From: Anaerolineae bacterium
GTDB lineage: Bacteria; Chloroflexota; Anaerolineae; Aggregatilineales; UBA2796
Length of the DNA: 64,000 nt
NCBI GenBank assembly: GCA_019637615.1
Contig: JAHBVJ010000005.1
Span: 186,001-250,000, forward strand
Direction: 5' to 3'
Below the pieces are notes generated by a model, which was given only the letters and a program-made list of their open reading frames with translations, was not told where the DNA came from and did not search any database. This document shows positions 60,754 through 64,000 of the stretch, one piece after another. Position 1 is the first letter of the stretch, and each line of letters starts with the position of its first letter. The position numbers and the translations under genes are program-made.

Positions 60754-61224
60754 TCAACTAGCTGAGTCAGGTTCAAGTTGTTTCGAGCGCAGGTCTTTCT
60801 TGAGAAAATAGCGCGTGTTGCCGAGCGGTAAGTCGTCTAGCTGACCCCAGATGACATAGCCGAGTTTGAGGTAAAAGTCCGGCGCTTGGAAGGCCATCGT
60901 ATCCACATGGGCATGATGACAGCCGCGTCGGATGGCTTCGTGTTCCGCCATGAACAGGATTTGTTTGCCGTAACCGCCGCCACGCGCATCTTCACGCAAC
61001 CAGACGATCCCGATGGAGAGCCAACCCCAATACGTTTCGCCCAGTAAGCCGCCGAGGACGCCGCCCGACTCGTCGCGCAGGAAGATGCACAGCGGTTGAT
61101 AGCCGTCATCGCCAACATGAGCGTCGTTGAAGGCTCTCAGTCCTTGCTGCACCAAGCGACGATCTTCGTCGCGGGGAGCGTCGGTCAGGGTAAGGGTGTA
61201 GGGCGCGGGCATGGATGGCCTCAT
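60754..61224 (-). CDS. GNAT-family acetyltransferase
   Basis: 156 residues; ATG 61224 overlaps the NUDIX stop, and a second ATG at 61212 is also possible. The acetyl-CoA loop is R-E-D-A-R-G-G-G-Y-G-K-Q-I, and Y-L-K-L-G-Y-V is the terminal helix-strand. The substrate is unknown. It is the second gene of a NUDIX-GNAT unit. Confidence 0.85.
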   Translation of the reverse strand: MRPSMPAPYTLTLTDAPRDEDRRLVQQGLRAFNDAHVGDDGYQPLCIFLRDESGGVLGGLLGETYWGWLSIGIVWLREDARGGGYGKQILFMAEHEAIRRGCHHAHVDTMAFQAPDFYLKLGYVIWGQLDDLPLGNTRYFLKKDLRSKQLEPDSAS

Positions 61225-61709
61225 TCGGTGGGGCGCTGGAAAGCCGCTTCGGGCTGCGCCGCGAGCGCGTCCTTGATGCGCTGAAGGTGGTTAGGCAGCA
61301 GGCTATCGGGCAGCTTATCGGGCGCGAAATAGCCGATCTCCAAGGTTTCGTCGCCGTCCAAGCGTGGCTCGCCGCCGACAGGTTGGCAGCGGAAAGCAAT
61401 GCTAGTAATCGCGACGTGGTTGCCATCCGCATACGTGAAAAGCAGATCGGGGCCAGCGTAGACGCCGATCAAGCGCTGCGGGACGACCTTGATGCCAGTT
61501 TCTTCGAAGACCTCGCGCACGGCAGCATCGGCGGGTTGTTCACCGGGATCGACGGAGCCGCCGGGGAGCGACCATTTGCCGTTGTCGGAGCGGCGATGCA
61601 GCAGAATTTCGCCGTCGTCGTTGATGACGACTGCCGACGCGCCGACGATCATGAGCAGATCATTGCCGATTTTTTCGCGTATCTGTTTGACGTAGGTTGG
61701 CACAGGCAT
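61221..61709 (-). CDS. NUDIX hydrolase, first tandem copy
   Basis: 162 residues. The NUDIX box is G-S-V-D-P-G-E, then R-E-V-F-E-E-T-G. The N-terminal I-V-G-A-S-A-V-V-I-N and W-S-L-P-G-G also agree. It hydrolyses a nucleoside diphosphate linked to another moiety. A close paralogue lies directly upstream (61720-62211). Confidence 0.92.
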   Translation of the reverse strand: MPVPTYVKQIREKIGNDLLMIVGASAVVINDDGEILLHRRSDNGKWSLPGGSVDPGEQPADAAVREVFEETGIKVVPQRLIGVYAGPDLLFTYADGNHVAITSIAFRCQPVGGEPRLDGDETLEIGYFAPDKLPDSLLPNHLQRIKDALAAQPEAAFQRPTE

Positions 61710-61719
61710 GGAGACACCC

Positions 61720-62211
61720 CTATTGATTCATTTTGCCGTCGAAGAAGTAGTAGGCTTCGCGCCGATTCTGGATGGCAAGCTCGATGTAGAAGCGATGGCG
61801 GGCGAGGAGATCGTCGGGCAGCGTGTTCGGGTCGTAGAAGCCGACCGCGTGCGACTCATCATCGTTGATGCGCGGTTCGCCTTCGACGGCGTGGCAGACA
61901 AAGACGATGCCCACGTACTGTACAATATCCCCATTCGGATAATGCGTGTGGACTTCCGTGAAAACGCCGACCAAGCGATCCACACGGGCACGGACGCTGG
62001 TTTCCTCGTAGATTTCACGGACGGCGGCCTCGGCGGGCGGTTCGCCGGGATCGGGCGTGCCGCCGATGATGCCCCATAGGCCACTGTCACGGCTGCGCTG
62101 CAACAGAATTTTGCCCTCGTGGTTGAAGACGACGGCGGCGACACCGGGCATAAATACATAGTCATGCCCTATTTTGGCGCGAATGTTGCGCAGATATTCT
62201 GAGATTGGCAC
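61720..62211 (-). CDS. NUDIX hydrolase, second tandem copy
   Basis: 163 residues from GTG 62211, with GAAAGG at an 8-base spacing; the ATG at 62364 adds residues unlike the family. The NUDIX box is G-T-P-D-P-G-E, then R-E-I-Y-E-E-T-S. The terminal S is at the last, less conserved position. The opening P-I-S-E-Y-L-R-N-I-R-A-K-I-G resembles that of the downstream copy, so the two arose by duplication. Substrate unknown. Confidence 0.85.
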   Translation of the reverse strand: MPISEYLRNIRAKIGHDYVFMPGVAAVVFNHEGKILLQRSRDSGLWGIIGGTPDPGEPPAEAAVREIYEETSVRARVDRLVGVFTEVHTHYPNGDIVQYVGIVFVCHAVEGEPRINDDESHAVGFYDPNTLPDDLLARHRFYIELAIQNRREAYYFFDGKMNQ

Positions 62212-62472
62212 TAACGCGACCTTTCGTGCAGGAGTTGACACAGATAGTGTAATCTGCGGTTCCAGAAATTCGCTAATACGCTGATTCTCCCCATTATTTA
62301 ACCACAATTCACCTGCTCTAGCGCAAGGGGGCGGGCAGCCGACCGCTTTTGTACGTTTGCCCACCTCCTCCGCTGGCTGGTTGTGCTAGGCGCTCACCCG
62401 TCGCTCATTTGTCGGCAACTTTTCTCTGCGCTATGATTGCGCGGACATTTTATTGGTGGGGCTGGTATTGCT

Positions 62473-64000
62473 ATGGCGGATCATCAGGCACAGATTGCAC
62501 AAAACACACAACAGGGACAAGCGATTTCGCGACCGCCCAGCTATGCGCCGGAATTGGAAACCGCCGAGATGGAACGCGTGCGGGTCAATTACGTCAAGTG
62601 GGGGTTGGGCTGCGCGGGCGTGTTCATGCTGCTGGCCTCGATTGGCACGATGTTCGCGCTGATCGTGACGCCTGTCGTGTTCCGCAACATGCTGCCTGAA
62701 CAGCAACAAATCTGGATGCATCGGCTGCCCTTTCTCGCTGCCTTCAAGCCTACGCGCATCTTTCAGGGGCAGTATTTGCCGACGGTAGGTGCGGGTGACA
62801 GCGTGGACGCGAATTCGCTGCTGACGCCCTCCGATCCCGGCGTGGCGGTGGCGGCTAACCCCGATGAGCTGGTCGCCAGCCCGACGCCGCTGCCCACTGA
62901 GACACCGACACCGACCGCAACATCGGGCAAAGTGATGCCCACCTCGGTGCTGGCATCGAATACGCCCGTGATCTCGACGGCACTGCCAACGGCGACCGTG
63001 CCCGTCAGCCCGACGCCGATCCCAACGGCGACGGTGATGCTGCCGACGCTGCCACCGACCGAAATCCCCGTACCGTCGTCCGCATTCGTGACGGGCATCA
63101 AGTTCGTCCAGCAGGGATGGAACAACTGCGGCCCCGCCAATGTGACGCAAGTGCTGCACAAATTTGGCTGGACAGGCACGCAGAATGATGCTGCCGCGTA
63201 TTTGAAGCCGTGGACGGAAGATAAGAACGTCAGCCCGTGGCAGATCGTTACCTACGTCAACAACAATTTTCAGGATACGCTCGGCTTGCGGTCGCTGTAC
63301 CGGTATGGCGGGACGCTGCGCTTGCTCAAGCTGCTGATGGCGAACGATTTCGGCGTGATCATCGAGAAGGGCGACTTCATCGTCGGTGAGGGTTGGATGG
63401 GGCACTATCTGACCATGCAGGGCTACGATGATTACGCTACCACCAGTGACAAAGCAGGCGTGGTCTACGGCATGGATACGAATCGCGGTCCCAGTGGTAA
63501 CGGCAACGGACGGCCATTCAGCTATGACGAATTGGACAGCCGCTGGCGTCAGTTCAACCGCATCTTCATCGTGATCTACCCGACCGCGCGTGAAGGGGAA
63601 CTGGCGAAGCTGCTCGGTAATTATGCCGATGAAGAATGGTCGGTGCGGGCAGCGCTGAATACGGCGCAACGGGAAGCCTCCGAACTCGGCAGTGACGCGT
63701 ACGCATGGTACAACATCGGCACGAATTTGACGCTGCTGAAGGACTATAAGCGCGCCGCCGCTGCCTATGACCAAGCACTGAAGATCGGCCTCGAATGGCG
63801 CACGTTCTGGTACGAGTTCAGCCAGTACGATGCGTGGTACAACCTCGGCTATTATGACGAAATCCTCGTTCAGACCGACACCGTCTTGCAAACGACGAGC
63901 GACGGTAAGGGACTGGGGCTTGAGGAGCAGCATTACTGGCGCGGCATGGTCTACGCGGCAAAAGGCGATAACGATCAGGCCACCAGAGAATTCGAGCTGA
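62473..64000 (+). CDS. membrane-anchored C39-like peptidase with TPR repeats, partial
   Basis: At least 509 codons from ATG 62473; the frame is open to the window edge. A membrane helix (about 42-66) is followed by a Pro/Thr-rich linker (about 130-200). The papain-like C39 domain (about 210-360) has Cys219 (N-N-C-G-P-A), His311 (G-H-Y-L-T) and Asp335/Asn337 (M-D-T-N-R-G). TPR-like repeats follow (A-W-Y-N-I-G-T-N-L, A-W-Y-N-L-G-Y-Y, Y-W-R-G-M-V-Y-A-A). It is probably an external cysteine peptidase with a repeat arm. A long antisense frame here is a shadow. Confidence 0.85.
   Translation, partial: MADHQAQIAQNTQQGQAISRPPSYAPELETAEMERVRVNYVKWGLGCAGVFMLLASIGTMFALIVTPVVFRNMLPEQQQIWMHRLPFLAAFKPTRIFQGQYLPTVGAGDSVDANSLLTPSDPGVAVAANPDELVASPTPLPTETPTPTATSGKVMPTSVLASNTPVISTALPTATVPVSPTPIPTATVMLPTLPPTEIPVPSSAFVTGIKFVQQGWNNCGPANVTQVLHKFGWTGTQNDAAAYLKPWTEDKNVSPWQIVTYVNNNFQDTLGLRSLYRYGGTLRLLKLLMANDFGVIIEKGDFIVGEGWMGHYLTMQGYDDYATTSDKAGVVYGMDTNRGPSGNGNGRPFSYDELDSRWRQFNRIFIVIYPTAREGELAKLLGNYADEEWSVRAALNTAQREASELGSDAYAWYNIGTNLTLLKDYKRAAAAYDQALKIGLEWRTFWYEFSQYDAWYNLGYYDEILVQTDTVLQTTSDGKGLGLEEQHYWRGMVYAAKGDNDQATREFEL

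Noticed and set aside
62431..63933. 500-codon frame on the minus strand opposite the C39-like gene
   Set aside because: The plus-strand frame has a complete Cys/His/Asp catalytic set and TPR signatures, while the antisense frame is low-complexity His/Arg-rich shadow.

Overview
The window reads as a chromosomal segment of a moderately GC-rich bacterium, most likely a member of the Chloroflexota (Anaerolineae-like). This is inference, resting on: a bacterial RIO-type kinase; lipid- or membrane-anchored proteins with Pro/Thr-rich linkers (10380s, 62900-63060); a C39-like peptidase with TPR repeats; frequent GTG and TTG starts; short families of AGCACTA-type heptamer repeats; and a C-rich/G-rich intergenic hairpin near 17720. 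No rRNA, tRNA, CRISPR array, insertion sequence or prophage was recognised. About 62 genes can be supported, in short operons on both strands, and the density is that of ordinary housekeeping DNA.

Layout. 1-1026 is the 5' part of a membrane protein running off the left edge. 1027-1852 is a repeat-rich intergenic island ending in 16 perfect heptamer copies that abut two overlapping Doc-like toxin genes (1853-2723). 2781-6687 holds an M1-type peptidase, an orphan response regulator, a double-thioredoxin protein and a DUF4870-like membrane protein. 6758-9285 is a polysaccharide export operon (glycosyltransferase, Wzm-like permease, Wzt-like ATPase). 9412-14943 holds a peptidoglycan amidase, a DUF1963 protein, a CadD-like transporter and two HlyD-type adaptors without an obvious transporter. 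14991-19831 holds a cysteine-synthase-family enzyme, an AlkB-like oxygenase, hydrolases and a membrane-protease-like/hydrolase fusion. 19964-21753 is a NarL-type two-component pair. 21871-29743 holds a membrane protein, an SDR, a beta-propeller protein, an aldo/keto reductase, the RIO kinase with a long leader, a flavin monooxygenase and a VOC protein.

29782-37810 holds a response-regulator/histidine-kinase fusion, uvrC, two small TPR-like paralogues, a double-GNAT protein and a TetR/hydrolase pair with a clear promoter and palindromic operator. 37811-38491 is a second repeat-rich island with a near-consensus promoter. 38492-43967 holds a beta-lactamase-fold enzyme, mtnA, a GT-C-type membrane glycosyltransferase and a beta-CASP nuclease. 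44098-47451 is a run containing a BFD-like [2Fe-2S] protein, pyrD, an unknown protein and a PfkB sugar kinase; tmk faces it. 48176-54772 holds a second GT-C enzyme, a DapA-like/SDR pair with missing catalytic residues, an O-antigen-ligase-like protein and pepF. 54773-55786 is the third repeat island. 55787-57484 is a membrane-anchored class-A-like serine hydrolase. 57495-62211 (all minus) carries a mntA-hepT toxin-antitoxin pair whose hepT has an internal stop, hisG, a HisRS-like gene, a GNAT protein and two tandem NUDIX hydrolases. 62473-64000 is a C39-like peptidase/TPR protein running off the right edge.

The most unusual non-coding signal is that three intergenic islands (1384-1848, 38113-38478, 54907-55313) share repeat families: a dyad element of about 50 bp, AGCACT heptamer runs, and (in two of them) helically phased CCTGTT boxes. 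The most unusual coding signals are the tandem Doc-like genes without antitoxin, the broken hepT, the membrane-protease-like/hydrolase fusion and the DapA-like/SDR pair.
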